Shown piece by piece: positions 15,356 to 21,636 of a DNA stretch of 31,553 nt. This DNA is from Deinococcales bacterium (lineage in GTDB: Bacteria; Deinococcota; Deinococci; Deinococcales; JAAFIG01), in NCBI GenBank assembly GCA_013298595.1, contig JAAFIG010000019.1, positions 49,450 through 81,002 of the forward strand. The letters are read 5' to 3'. A program made the position numbers and the translations under genes. A model generated the notes under the pieces. That model was not told the DNA's origin. It saw only the letters and a list, made by a program, of their open reading frames with translations, and ran no database searches. The stretch's first letter is position 1; each line of letters starts with the position of its first letter.

Positions 15356-16171
15356 CTATGCCACCAATTCGCGTAAAAATTGAACGCTTTTTCGCACACC
15401 ATCAGCACCATCGTTAATCTCGAGGTTGATCGTGCCTTGGAAGTTGCGTAACCAATCCTTGTATAGAAGCCACGGTACCCCATTAACGCTGCCGAGGGTG
15501 TGATGTGCGTCGGAAGTACCATCGTTATCTTGCAAGTGCAAATGAATGGTATTGCTCAGTCCATGCACGTACTCGGCTAAGCGGGCACGCCCAAACTCGA
15601 GACCACCAGTGCTGGTGCCATCTTGTAATTCGGTAGTGCAACCTTCGACAAGGGCATGACCCACATCTATGCAGTTGCCCCAACCAACACTTTTGGTCAA
15701 AGCTTCGAGTTCGTTCACCCCACGCAATAAATCGTAACTATCTAATGCTAAATTCTCGAGCGCAATTGGTACAAGAGGCGTAATTTCTTGCAAACTCTGC
15801 TCGAGTTTAGCTCTGGCATACGGTAACAACAACTCGTGACGCAAAGGAATCAAACCACTATGCAAGACTGCACAAATAGCACCAACTTCGGCAGCGTACT
15901 CGAGACCTCGGTTGGTACGAGCCACGCTGTTTTCACGGACTCCTGGCATTAAACTAGCTAAATTCAAATCGATGTAACTGAGGTGCACAGTCACCCCAAT
16001 TCCTGTGGCTCGAGTTAATTCATGTACCAATTTAATATCTTGGGCTGCGGGCAGAATTTCGTGGACATCAAAAGCCAATTCAATAAATTGCAACTCGAGT
16101 TCAGTTGCTAATTTAAAAGCTTCTTGTAAATCCAGAATTCTGGCATTGAGTGGCGTGAAACCTAAACGCAT
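15356..16171 (-). CDS. Sugar phosphate isomerase/epimerase-like TIM-barrel protein
   Basis: 271 residues of the xylose-isomerase-like/AP-endonuclease 2 barrel superfamily. Motifs follow the barrel strands: FIELAFDVHEILPAA, VTVHLSYIDLNLASL, ICAVLHSGLIPL, PIALENLA, NCIDVGHALVEG, TIHLHLQDNDG and TINLEINDG. The H, E and D residues in these strand ends are the usual divalent-metal ligands. AAAGGA lies before ATG. It begins 18 bases after the sugar-binding protein stop, on the same strand, so the two are probably an operon for uptake and processing of a sugar or sugar derivative. Confidence 0.83.
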   Translation of the reverse strand: MRLGFTPLNARILDLQEAFKLATELELQFIELAFDVHEILPAAQDIKLVHELTRATGIGVTVHLSYIDLNLASLMPGVRENSVARTNRGLEYAAEVGAICAVLHSGLIPLRHELLLPYARAKLEQSLQEITPLVPIALENLALDSYDLLRGVNELEALTKSVGWGNCIDVGHALVEGCTTELQDGTSTGGLEFGRARLAEYVHGLSNTIHLHLQDNDGTSDAHHTLGSVNGVPWLLYKDWLRNFQGTINLEINDGADGVRKSVQFLRELVA

Positions 16172-16189
16172 GTTGTCCTTTCAGGAGAG

Positions 16190-17413
16190 CTACTTTACCG
16201 CTAAAGCACGCTTTTGGGCTTCCTCAAGGGTGGCTTTGACATCTCCGCCACCTTTCAAAATACGTTCCAAGGCTTCCTCGAGAATAATTTTTTGGGTGGC
16301 ATAAGCAGCCGTTCTGGGGCGCGGTACCGCTTCGTCAAATTGCTCGAACGCCACTTTGCGATACGGATTTTCTTTATACCAATCGTTTAAGAGCGGTAAC
16401 ACACTACGACGCACAGGCACGTAATAAGCAGCTTTAGTCCAACGCACAATATTCTCGGATTTCATTAAGAACTGCCAAAAAGCCCATGCACCAGCTCGTT
16501 CTTCGGGGCTGGAGTCCTTTAAAACTACCAATTGTGCGCCACCAAAAGGCACAATGCGTTTACTGACAATTGGCATTGGTGTTGCACCAAGTTCAAAAGT
16601 TACACTGTACGGCAAGATATCGGGCCAATTAGCAATGCTGGCAATTGCCATGTGTGCTTTGGTTCGCACAAAATCCAGAATCGCAAATTGAGCCTCGCCA
16701 AGCGAACGCGGAATCGCCGAGCCTTGCTTGGTTAAATCTTGCAAGAACTGCGCTGCCTCGAGCACCTCTTTGCTATTAAAATTGGCTAAACCATTCGGCA
16801 ATACCACATTGCCACCTCGAGTTAAAACCATTTGCTCAAACTGCCAAGAATCAGCAATGGCAATAAATCCTTTGCCTGTGCGGTTGGTTAGGGTTTTCGC
16901 TAAGGTTGCAAATTCAGCCCAAGTGTTCGGCGGGCGCAAACCCTTAGAACGCAACAACGAAGCATTGTAAAACAGCACAGGCGTACTCGAGTTAAATGGT
17001 AAACCAAAACGTTTGCCTTCGTACACACCATAATTCCAAACAGCAGGAAAGAAATCTTTCTCGAGAGCAGCATCTAAATTCTTTTCAAACGAAGCTAAAT
17101 CGGCAAGCACACCATCTTCGGCAAGTTTCGGAAAAAAACCGATCTCGGCTTGGTACAAAGTTGGCGCATTCTTTGCCCGCAACGCTGCCACCAGTTTGGC
17201 ACCACTTTCGGTATATGAACCGACTTGTTGTGCGTCCACTTCGTATTTATCTTGGGAACTATTAAAATCTTTGGCAAAAGCAGCCACGGTTTTATCTGCC
17301 CCTGCCATTGAATGCCAAAACACCACTTTGGTTGGATTGCGTTGCGCTTGGGCTACCAGTAACGCAGCACCAAGCAAACCAGCTGCCACAAAAACAGTTC
17401 GACGAATCATCAT
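16190..17413 (-). CDS. ABC transporter sugar/glycerol-phosphate-binding protein (family 1)
   Basis: 407 residues with a signal peptide (MIRRTVFVAAGLLGAALLVA, cleavage after AQA). The mature part has KVVFWHSMAGADKTVAAFA, FGLPFNSSTPVLFYNASLL and KGLRPPNTWAEFATLAKTL, the hallmark order of UgpB-like binding proteins for sn-glycerol-3-phosphate or oligosaccharides. AGGAGG lies four bases before the first and seven before the second of two adjacent ATG codons, so the start may be 17410. No permease or ATPase genes adjoin it; they must lie elsewhere. The ligand is unknown. Confidence 0.9.
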   Translation of the reverse strand: MMIRRTVFVAAGLLGAALLVAQAQRNPTKVVFWHSMAGADKTVAAFAKDFNSSQDKYEVDAQQVGSYTESGAKLVAALRAKNAPTLYQAEIGFFPKLAEDGVLADLASFEKNLDAALEKDFFPAVWNYGVYEGKRFGLPFNSSTPVLFYNASLLRSKGLRPPNTWAEFATLAKTLTNRTGKGFIAIADSWQFEQMVLTRGGNVVLPNGLANFNSKEVLEAAQFLQDLTKQGSAIPRSLGEAQFAILDFVRTKAHMAIASIANWPDILPYSVTFELGATPMPIVSKRIVPFGGAQLVVLKDSSPEERAGAWAFWQFLMKSENIVRWTKAAYYVPVRRSVLPLLNDWYKENPYRKVAFEQFDEAVPRPRTAAYATQKIILEEALERILKGGGDVKATLEEAQKRALAVK

Positions 17414-17499
17414 AAGCCTCCTAAGGGAATGCTAAGAGTCTACCGTGAACTGGGTGTCAGCGGAAGCTAAAGCAATCTTGAGGTTGAACAAGGGAGACG

Positions 17500-17883
17500 A
17501 TGCGAACTCGAGCCAGTGATTAAGCTCGGAGCAACCGGCACCATCGTCGAAGTCAAACCCGGACTACCTTGTGCCACGCGGCTTAGCAGCTTCGAGCCAA
17601 GGTCAAACGCTTAGAAGCAATCAAGACCGATGCCGAGAAATTGGCAGGGCAATTTGCGGAGCTTGTGGTGGAACTCAAAGCCAAAGCAGGCGAAGGCAAA
17701 ATTTACGGCGCAATTACCAGTCAAATGGTGGCAGATGCCGTAGAGCAACAAACAGGTTTAGCCATTGACAAGCGCAAGATTGAAATGGGCAAAGCCATCA
17801 AAGATTTAGGCGAGTACGGCGTGGTTTACAAACCACACCCAGAAGTGCCAATTCCACTCAAGTTGAACGTAACGGCTGCGTAA
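17500..17883 (+). pseudogene. rplI: Broken rplI (ribosomal protein L9) copy
   Basis: Three consecutive frames encode pieces of L9 in the right order. EPVIKLGATGTIVEVKPG comes from about 17509. YLVPRGLAASSQGQTL follows from about 17563. EAIKTDAEKLAGQFAELVVE then runs on to KLNVTAA and a TAA at 17881. The first junction lacks the roughly four residues YARN; the second lies around 17610. The first codons after ATG 17500 are also shortened (MR instead of about six residues). A ribosome site GGGAG precedes the ATG. The last 80 codons remain open and intact from 17641. It stands outside the usual rpsF-ssb-rpsR context, so it is probably a decaying extra copy. Confidence 0.85.
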
Positions 17884-17902
17884 AAGTAGCTTGTGATGTA
17901 CA

Positions 17903-17930
17903 ATGCCCCTCGAGAATTCTCGAGAGGCAT
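17903..17930. terminator. CTCGAG-containing inverted repeat after the rplI relic
   Basis: ATGCC-CTCGAGAATTCTCGAG-GGCAT forms a nearly perfect 28-base palindrome with one unpaired base on each side. The core contains two CTCGAG sites back to back around AATT. The downstream bases (CTTCTGATTTT) are only moderately T-rich, so terminator function is possible but weak. Confidence 0.45.
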
Positions 17931-17976
17931 CTTCTGATTTTCAAGGTATCAGCGCACTGTGTTTTGGTGTTTGTAA

Positions 17977-18004
17977 TTTGCGTAACCAATTAAAAAATTA
18001 TGCT
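17977..18004 (+). promoter_or_regulatory. Candidate promoter for the three-TM protein
   Basis: TTTGCG (17977-17982) and TATGCT (17999-18004) are spaced by 16 bases. The -10 ends 12 bases before ATG 18017, so the leader would be only a few bases. Confidence 0.35.
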
Positions 18005-18016
18005 AAAGTTGAGTTT

Positions 18017-18694
18017 ATGGATTTAGTTGCGCTAATCAAATCATTTAATCAAGCAGTTGACAAAGTTCCTGCTTTGCGTCGTCTTTGGGGAGTTCTTGCC
18101 ATTATTTTTTTGTTAAGTATTGTGAATGGCTTAGGTCTCAATCCAGAACAAGCAGTATTCGGTGGAGTTATCGTAATTTCCTTACTTTTTCTACTTGTAC
18201 TTTTTACTGTTTTCGCCAACAGTAAATCATTTGATGTAACTAAACAACTTTCCGTGATTGTTTGGACTATTACCATTCTATTTTCAATTGGTTTAGCTGG
18301 ACTACTGGGATTTTATTTTTGGGATGCAGTAGTCAGGAGAATCCAACCCCCTACACAGACTGAGAAACCGAGCGAAGCTATTCCACCGTTAGTGATGGTA
18401 AGTATTGTAAAAAAGACAGTTCAAGTTGTAAATGCTAAAGTGGGAGACGACGATGGCAAAAACGATTTATATAAGTATGTAGCTCCAAGTGGGTGTATAA
18501 TTCAGAGCCATAAGTTCAATGAAATTTCTAAAGCGGGGAGTTCAGCCTACTCTTTGAAATTAAGTACAGACTCAACTCTCGAAGTGGCTTGGTCTATGCA
18601 ATCAGAGCAAAAGAAAGTGGCTGGTGTTGTTGTGGACACAAAACCTGCATGGTTAGAATTGTCGATGGATGTTGAATTGAAGTGTACATCTTAG
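18017..18694 (+). CDS. Hypothetical three-TM membrane protein with extracytoplasmic domain
   Basis: 225 residues, no family recognised. Three transmembrane segments lie at about 18-40 (LWGVLAIIFLLSIVNGLGL), 46-68 (AVFGGVIVISLLFLLVLF) and 80-102 (VIVWTITILFSIGLAGLLG). A proline-rich linker RRIQPPTQTEKPSEAIPP follows. The C-terminal region of about 100 residues is polar and strand-rich, with two cysteines (SGCIIQ, ELKCTS) that may form a disulphide if it is outside. The start ATG at 18017 is set by the beginning of the first amphipathic helix and a promoter just upstream; a longer frame reaches 17903. It contains no CTCGAG, unlike nearly every neighbour, so it may be a recent arrival. Confidence 0.6.
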   Translation: MDLVALIKSFNQAVDKVPALRRLWGVLAIIFLLSIVNGLGLNPEQAVFGGVIVISLLFLLVLFTVFANSKSFDVTKQLSVIVWTITILFSIGLAGLLGFYFWDAVVRRIQPPTQTEKPSEAIPPLVMVSIVKKTVQVVNAKVGDDDGKNDLYKYVAPSGCIIQSHKFNEISKAGSSAYSLKLSTDSTLEVAWSMQSEQKKVAGVVVDTKPAWLELSMDVELKCTS

Positions 18695-18814
18695 CCACCA
18701 ACCGCGTAGGATGGGTTATGCCAACCGCACCATTGCCCACGCTATCTCGAGTAACGAATGAGCTTTTTACCCTTTGCCTCGAGCTTGGGCTTTATTAGTG
18801 GCTCGAGCATCAGA

Positions 18815-18843
18815 TTCTTACTCGAGGGTTCTTGTTGTACGAT
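18815..18843 (+). promoter_or_regulatory. Candidate leaderless promoter of the toxin-antitoxin pair
   Basis: TTCTTA (18815-18820) and TACGAT (18838-18843) are 17 bases apart. The -10 ends six bases before ATG 18850, with no ribosome site between. Confidence 0.4.
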
Positions 18844-18849
18844 ACTCCC

Positions 18850-19047
18850 ATGAGCTTAGTTGAACTCAAAGAAAACACCAAAAAACTTCCAGAAGCCGAA
18901 TTTCTTGAATTTGCCCGTTGGGTGCGTCAACTCGAGTCGGATAACTGGGATGCACAAATAGCAGCAGACCTTGAATCAGGGCAGTTTGATGCGTTGCTTG
19001 AGGCAGTTAAAGCAGATATTGATTTTGGAAACATCAAAGCCTTGTGA
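18850..19047 (+). CDS. Antitoxin of a RelBE/ParDE-like pair
   Basis: 65 residues, acidic and helical: SLVELKENTKKLPEAEFLEF, then ARWVRQLESDNWDAQIAADL and a C-terminal tail EAVKADIDFGNIKAL. Small size, the helical N-terminus and an extended acidic C-terminal end fit an antitoxin that wraps its toxin. The stop TGA overlaps the GTG start of the toxin (GTGA). ATG 18850 is favoured over a start at 18832 because of the leaderless -10. The exact antitoxin family is not recognised. Confidence 0.65.
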   Translation: MSLVELKENTKKLPEAEFLEFARWVRQLESDNWDAQIAADLESGQFDALLEAVKADIDFGNIKAL

Positions 19048-19304
19048 ATCACTTTACTCGTCCAGGTTTTTGGGATTTCTACCATAGACTGCTACCAGAA
19101 ATTCAAACTTTGGCAGATAAAAATTATGCGTTGCTCAAAGAAAATCCACGACATCCGAGCCTGCAACTTAAACAGATTGGGCGCTTATGGTCAGTCAGAA
19201 TTAACGATGATTACCGTGCACTTGGCTTGGATGATGCCGTTGGCATTGTTTGGTTTTGGATTGGCAGACATGACGAATACGAACGATTACTTAAAAATCG
19301 TTGA
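19044..19304 (+). CDS. RelE/ParE-superfamily toxin
   Basis: 86 residues with the ParE/RelE core. FWDFYHRLLPEIQTLADKNY forms the paired N-terminal helices. KENPRHPSLQLKQIGRLWSV and RINDDYRALGLDDAVGIVWF form the beta-sheet with the conserved basic residues, and WIGRHDEYERLLKNR closes the fold. Such toxins cut mRNA at the ribosome or poison gyrase; this sequence resembles the group annotated as mRNA-degrading RelE-like endonucleases. It starts at GTG overlapping the antitoxin stop. It lies in a segment that also carries other probable arrivals. Confidence 0.75.
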   Translation: MNHFTRPGFWDFYHRLLPEIQTLADKNYALLKENPRHPSLQLKQIGRLWSVRINDDYRALGLDDAVGIVWFWIGRHDEYERLLKNR

Positions 19305-19534
19305 GTAGTTAAGACCCTCCACCTCAAGCTATGTGCTTTTTTTTGGCTTGGCTATTCTCGAGTCAGACCAAAATCTACTGTCTCGAGCAGGATGTCGCTG
19401 GGTATTCAGTGGCGCTTGGAGGCGATGCACCTTAATTTCTATCAATCAGCTATTTTGAGTAGGGGAGACTAAGCTGTTACTAGCATTGTGTAATCTCGAG
19501 TTGCAGATTAGAGTAACCAGTAGGAGACATTATC

Positions 19535-20266
19535 ATGCCTAAACTTAATCAAATCATCGCAGTCGAAAAAGGTGTCAAAAGCCGTTCCTTCCAAGAATTA
19601 ACCGAAGCCCATCATGCATTGCAAAAACCAACCTTACTTTCTGGCATCTCGAGAACATACCGTCCTAAAGACGAAGAAGGCGAGCAATTACCAGCAGAAT
19701 CTACCAAAGTTCAAGTCAAAGCCGAAGAAGTGGTTCGTGCCACAGCTGGTATTCTGACTCGTTTATTCGATGTCACAGCCAGCAAAGATTGGGCGAATTG
19801 TATTGCCAAAGCCAATGTGGTGATTGAAGGCAAAACTATTTTATCCGATGTGCCGATTTCGTATTTGCTGTTTTTAGAAAAGCAATTAACCGATTTGCAT
19901 ACCTTTATTAAAAAACTACCTGTGTTGGATGCCTCAGAAAGCTGGGTTTTTGATGCCAGTGCCGATTGCTGGGCAACCGAACCTGTGCAGACCTTACGCA
20001 CCAAGAAAATCCCTCGTAACCACGTCAAAGCCGAGGCTACCGAGAAGCACCCAGCCCAAGTCGAAGTGTACTACGAAGATGTGACTGTGGGTTTTTGGCG
20101 TACCTTGAAATTCTCGGGCGCAATGCCAGCTAAGCGTGTTAACGAATTACTTGAGCGAGTTGAGAAATTGCAAACCGCTGTAAAGTTTGCTCGAGAAGAA
20201 GCCAACGCTGTTGAAGTCACCGAGCAAAAATTGGGTGAGAAATTCTTTGAGTATTTACTTGGTTAG
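19535..20266 (+). CDS. Unrecognised cytosolic protein upstream of Y-RNA-like genes
   Basis: 243 residues, no signal peptide or membrane segment. The start has AGGAGA eight bases upstream of ATG 19535. The N-terminus PKLNQIIAVEKGVKSRSFQE then HHALQKPTLLSGISRTYRP is strongly patterned. The centre has VQVKAEEVVRATAGILTRLF and the C-terminal part NELLERVEKLQTAVKFAREE is a probable coiled helix. I believe similar proteins are widespread in bacteria as uncharacterised families, but I cannot name a domain. It ends in a CTCGAG-containing terminator and sits 143 bases before the start of two tRNA-mimic RNAs on the same strand, which may be functional linkage or chance. No catalytic motif is visible. 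Confidence 0.7.
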   Translation: MPKLNQIIAVEKGVKSRSFQELTEAHHALQKPTLLSGISRTYRPKDEEGEQLPAESTKVQVKAEEVVRATAGILTRLFDVTASKDWANCIAKANVVIEGKTILSDVPISYLLFLEKQLTDLHTFIKKLPVLDASESWVFDASADCWATEPVQTLRTKKIPRNHVKAEATEKHPAQVEVYYEDVTVGFWRTLKFSGAMPAKRVNELLERVEKLQTAVKFAREEANAVEVTEQKLGEKFFEYLLG

Positions 20267-20293
20267 GTTTTGGTCTATGCAAGGTTAAAACAG

Positions 20294-20335
20294 AATCTCG
20301 AGTGAACAGGATAGGATGTTCACTCGAGATTTCTT
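20294..20335 (+). terminator. Terminator with CTCGAG in both arms
   Basis: AATCTCGAGTGAAC (20294-20307) pairs perfectly with GTTCACTCGAGATT (20318-20331) over 14 bases, followed by TTCTTTC. It closes the unit of the gene ending at 20266. Confidence 0.75.
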
Positions 20336-20337
20336 TC

Positions 20338-20355
20338 AAACCGTAGCGGCGAGGC
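20338..20355 (-). repeat. Inverted copy of the 2113-2130 repeat
   Basis: These 18 bases are the exact reverse complement of 2113-2130, the right half of the palindromic unit before the EamA gene. They are a dispersed repeat of this genome. Confidence 0.8.
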
Positions 20356-20373
20356 AATAAGCCAAAACGCGAG

Positions 20374-20402
20374 TTGTCAGACTAACCCAGCCCTGTTACA
20401 CT
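20374..20402 (+). promoter_or_regulatory. Strong promoter of the Y-RNA-like locus
   Basis: TTGTCA (20374-20379), a 17-base spacer and TACACT (20397-20402) make a near-ideal vegetative promoter. The predicted start is at about 20409-20411, precisely where the closing stem of the first tRNA-like RNA begins. There is no ORF with a ribosome site downstream, supporting an RNA product. Confidence 0.75.
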
Positions 20403-20410
20403 GCTCGAGA

Positions 20411-20568
20411 AGTGCAAGCTCATGTTGAAGCTGAAGCTCACAGAGATCACGGTACCCAGTGCAGGTTCGAGTCCTGCGACCGCCACCAATGGCGGAATAG
20501 CCCAATGGCAGAGGCATACCGTCCTCGAAACATAATTTCAGATTATCACTTCAAGCTACGCATTCACT
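20411..20568 (+). ncRNA. YrlA-type Y RNA-like, tRNA-mimic RNA 1
   Basis: The order of tRNA parts is permuted. A T arm comes first: GCAGG-TTCGAGT-CCTGC at 20461-20477. Then come GACCGCC (20478-20484) and A-CCA, two cap bases, and GGCGGAA (20491-20497). A D arm follows: GCC/GGC with AATGGCAG-type loop, 20500-20515. The two acceptor strands pair over five bases, GGCGG with CCGCC, with mismatches at the inner two. At the anticodon-stem position TACCGT (20517-20522) pairs with ACGGTA (20449-20454). Further out TTGAAG (20425-20430) pairs with CTTCAA (20549-20554), and AGTG (20411-20414) with CACT (20565-20568), with bulges. Bacterial Y RNAs that bind the Ro60 orthologue Rsr have this plan: a tRNA-like module on a bulged stem formed by the RNA ends. 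No rsr gene is in the window. A permuted tRNA is the alternative. Confidence 0.7.
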
Positions 20569-20573
20569 GCCGA

Positions 20574-20709
20574 ACACCAAGTCAACCGCTCGAGGTCGGC
20601 AATCGTTGGATACCGGTGCATCTCCGGTCTGCTGCTCCACATGCAGCGGTAGTTTAATAGTAAAACACGACGATCTCAGAATGAACCTTTGGCTTAAACG
20701 TGTTGGTGT
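20574..20709 (+). ncRNA. YrlA-type Y RNA-like, tRNA-mimic RNA 2
   Basis: The same permuted plan repeats. A T-arm-like stem-loop ACCGG-TGCATCT-CCGGT (20612-20628) comes first. Then come CTGCTGC (20629-20635), T-CCA, three cap bases, and GCAGCGG (20643-20649). The D arm is GTTT-AATAGTA-AAAC (20652-20666). The acceptor strands pair over all seven positions (one G-U). CGACGAT (20668-20674) pairs with ATCGTTG (20602-20608) over seven bases with one G-U. An outer stem joins ACACCAA (20574-20580) to TTGGTGT (20703-20709), with AGGT/ACCT (20593-20596/20685-20688) between. The T loop departs from the TTCRANN consensus, unlike copy 1. No separate promoter is obvious, so it is likely co-transcribed from 20374 and ended at 20732-20760. 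Pairing of four independent segments makes a chance structure unlikely. Confidence 0.68.
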
Positions 20710-20731
20710 GTGCAAATGGGCAGTAAAAACG

Positions 20732-20764
20732 AGTCGGGGCGATGGACATTCGCCTCGACTTCCT
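20732..20764. terminator. Bidirectional terminator between the RNA locus and hisN-like gene
   Basis: AGTCGGGGCGA (20732-20742) pairs with TCGCCTCGACT (20750-20760), one G-T. The plus strand continues TCCTTATTTT, suiting the end of the RNA transcript. The minus strand continues CGTTTTTA, suiting the end of the phosphatase gene. Confidence 0.75.
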
Positions 20765-21522
20765 TATTTTAAGAACTCGAGTACTTCTTGGTGCAGTGCT
20801 GCATTGGTACCCACGGCATCTTTGCCATGAATCGTGGCTTCGCCTGCCCACGTGGTGAAATGCCCACCAGCTTCTTCAAGAATCGGTTGCATTGGCGCAC
20901 AATCCCAGACGTTCATACCAGCGTCCAGCATAATATCGGCTCGACCTGTTGCCAGCATCACATAGCCGTAACAATCGCCCCAACCACGTACCAGTTGCAC
21001 TCGAGCTGCCAGCGCATCGTATTGCCCGCCGCGTTTGCGACAAGATTCTGAACTGGTAGTCAGCAGTGTCGCTTCGGCTAAGTTGTTGGTTGTTGAAACT
21101 CGAGCCACCCGCCCATTGAGGTACGCTCCCATGCCTTTGGCAGCGTAGAGCATTTCATTTTGCACAGGTAAGTACACCGCGCCAACACTGGCAACCCCTG
21201 CAATCTCGAGGGCAACCAGTGTGCCGTACAGTGGCACACCGCGTATAAAGGATTTTGTGCCATCCAGCGGATCAATAATCCAGCGCATATCAGCATCGCC
21301 GATTTCGAGTCCAGCTTCTTCACCAATGATGCTGTGGCTGGGGTAATCGCGTTTAATGCGCTCCCGAATGACAGTTTCGGCTTCGCGGTCAGCAATGGTG
21401 ACGGGGGTGTCGTTGGTTTTGGTTTCGACAGTCACACCCGTATTAAAGTACGCCAAGGTGCGTTTACCACCAAGGTAAGCTGCTTCGATACAAGTCTCGA
21501 GATATGCACGTAAATCTGCCAT
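20764..21522 (-). CDS. hisN: Inositol-monophosphatase-family phosphatase, probable histidinol-phosphatase
   Basis: 252 residues. Metal-binding residues are in order: D45 in TIADREAE, E68-E69 in IIGEEAG, D84 and D87 in WIIDPLDGTKSFIRGVP, and the late aspartate in NVWDCAPMQPILEEAGG. FIRGVP after the DGTK motif and GWGDCYGY.LATGRAD favour HisN (histidinol phosphate to histidinol) over generic inositol monophosphatase or CysQ. No other histidine gene adjoins, so the substrate is inferred from motif only. A TACACT element lies six bases before the ATG (21529-21534), suggesting leaderless expression. Confidence 0.85.
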   Translation of the reverse strand: MADLRAYLETCIEAAYLGGKRTLAYFNTGVTVETKTNDTPVTIADREAETVIRERIKRDYPSHSIIGEEAGLEIGDADMRWIIDPLDGTKSFIRGVPLYGTLVALEIAGVASVGAVYLPVQNEMLYAAKGMGAYLNGRVARVSTTNNLAEATLLTTSSESCRKRGGQYDALAARVQLVRGWGDCYGYVMLATGRADIMLDAGMNVWDCAPMQPILEEAGGHFTTWAGEATIHGKDAVGTNAALHQEVLEFLK

Positions 21523-21528
21523 GCCTCG

Positions 21529-21534
21529 AGTGTA
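21529..21534 (-). promoter_or_regulatory. Leaderless -10 element for the hisN-like gene
   Basis: On the minus strand TGTTACACT precedes six bases and then ATG 21522. There is no ribosome site in the six bases. A clear -35 is not seen. Confidence 0.45.
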
Positions 21535-21636
21535 ACATTTGCCCAGCTCGAGTTTTGACTAAATGGTGGGTTTTCTCACAACAAAGGCTTTGGGGTACGC
21601 ATAAACTGCTTACATAGATTTCTCGAGGAGTGATAT

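Noticed and set aside
17641-17883. A genuine 80-residue gene
   Set aside because: The frame is just the C-terminal domain of L9; the preceding pieces of L9 lie directly upstream in other frames, so it is part of the rplI relic.
20447-20530. Ordinary tRNA genes with introns or simple truncated tRNA relics
   Set aside because: In linear order the 5' half at 20491 does not pair with the following 3' half at 20612-20635. Pairing works only in the permuted combination, for both copies, and the outer flanks pair as well.
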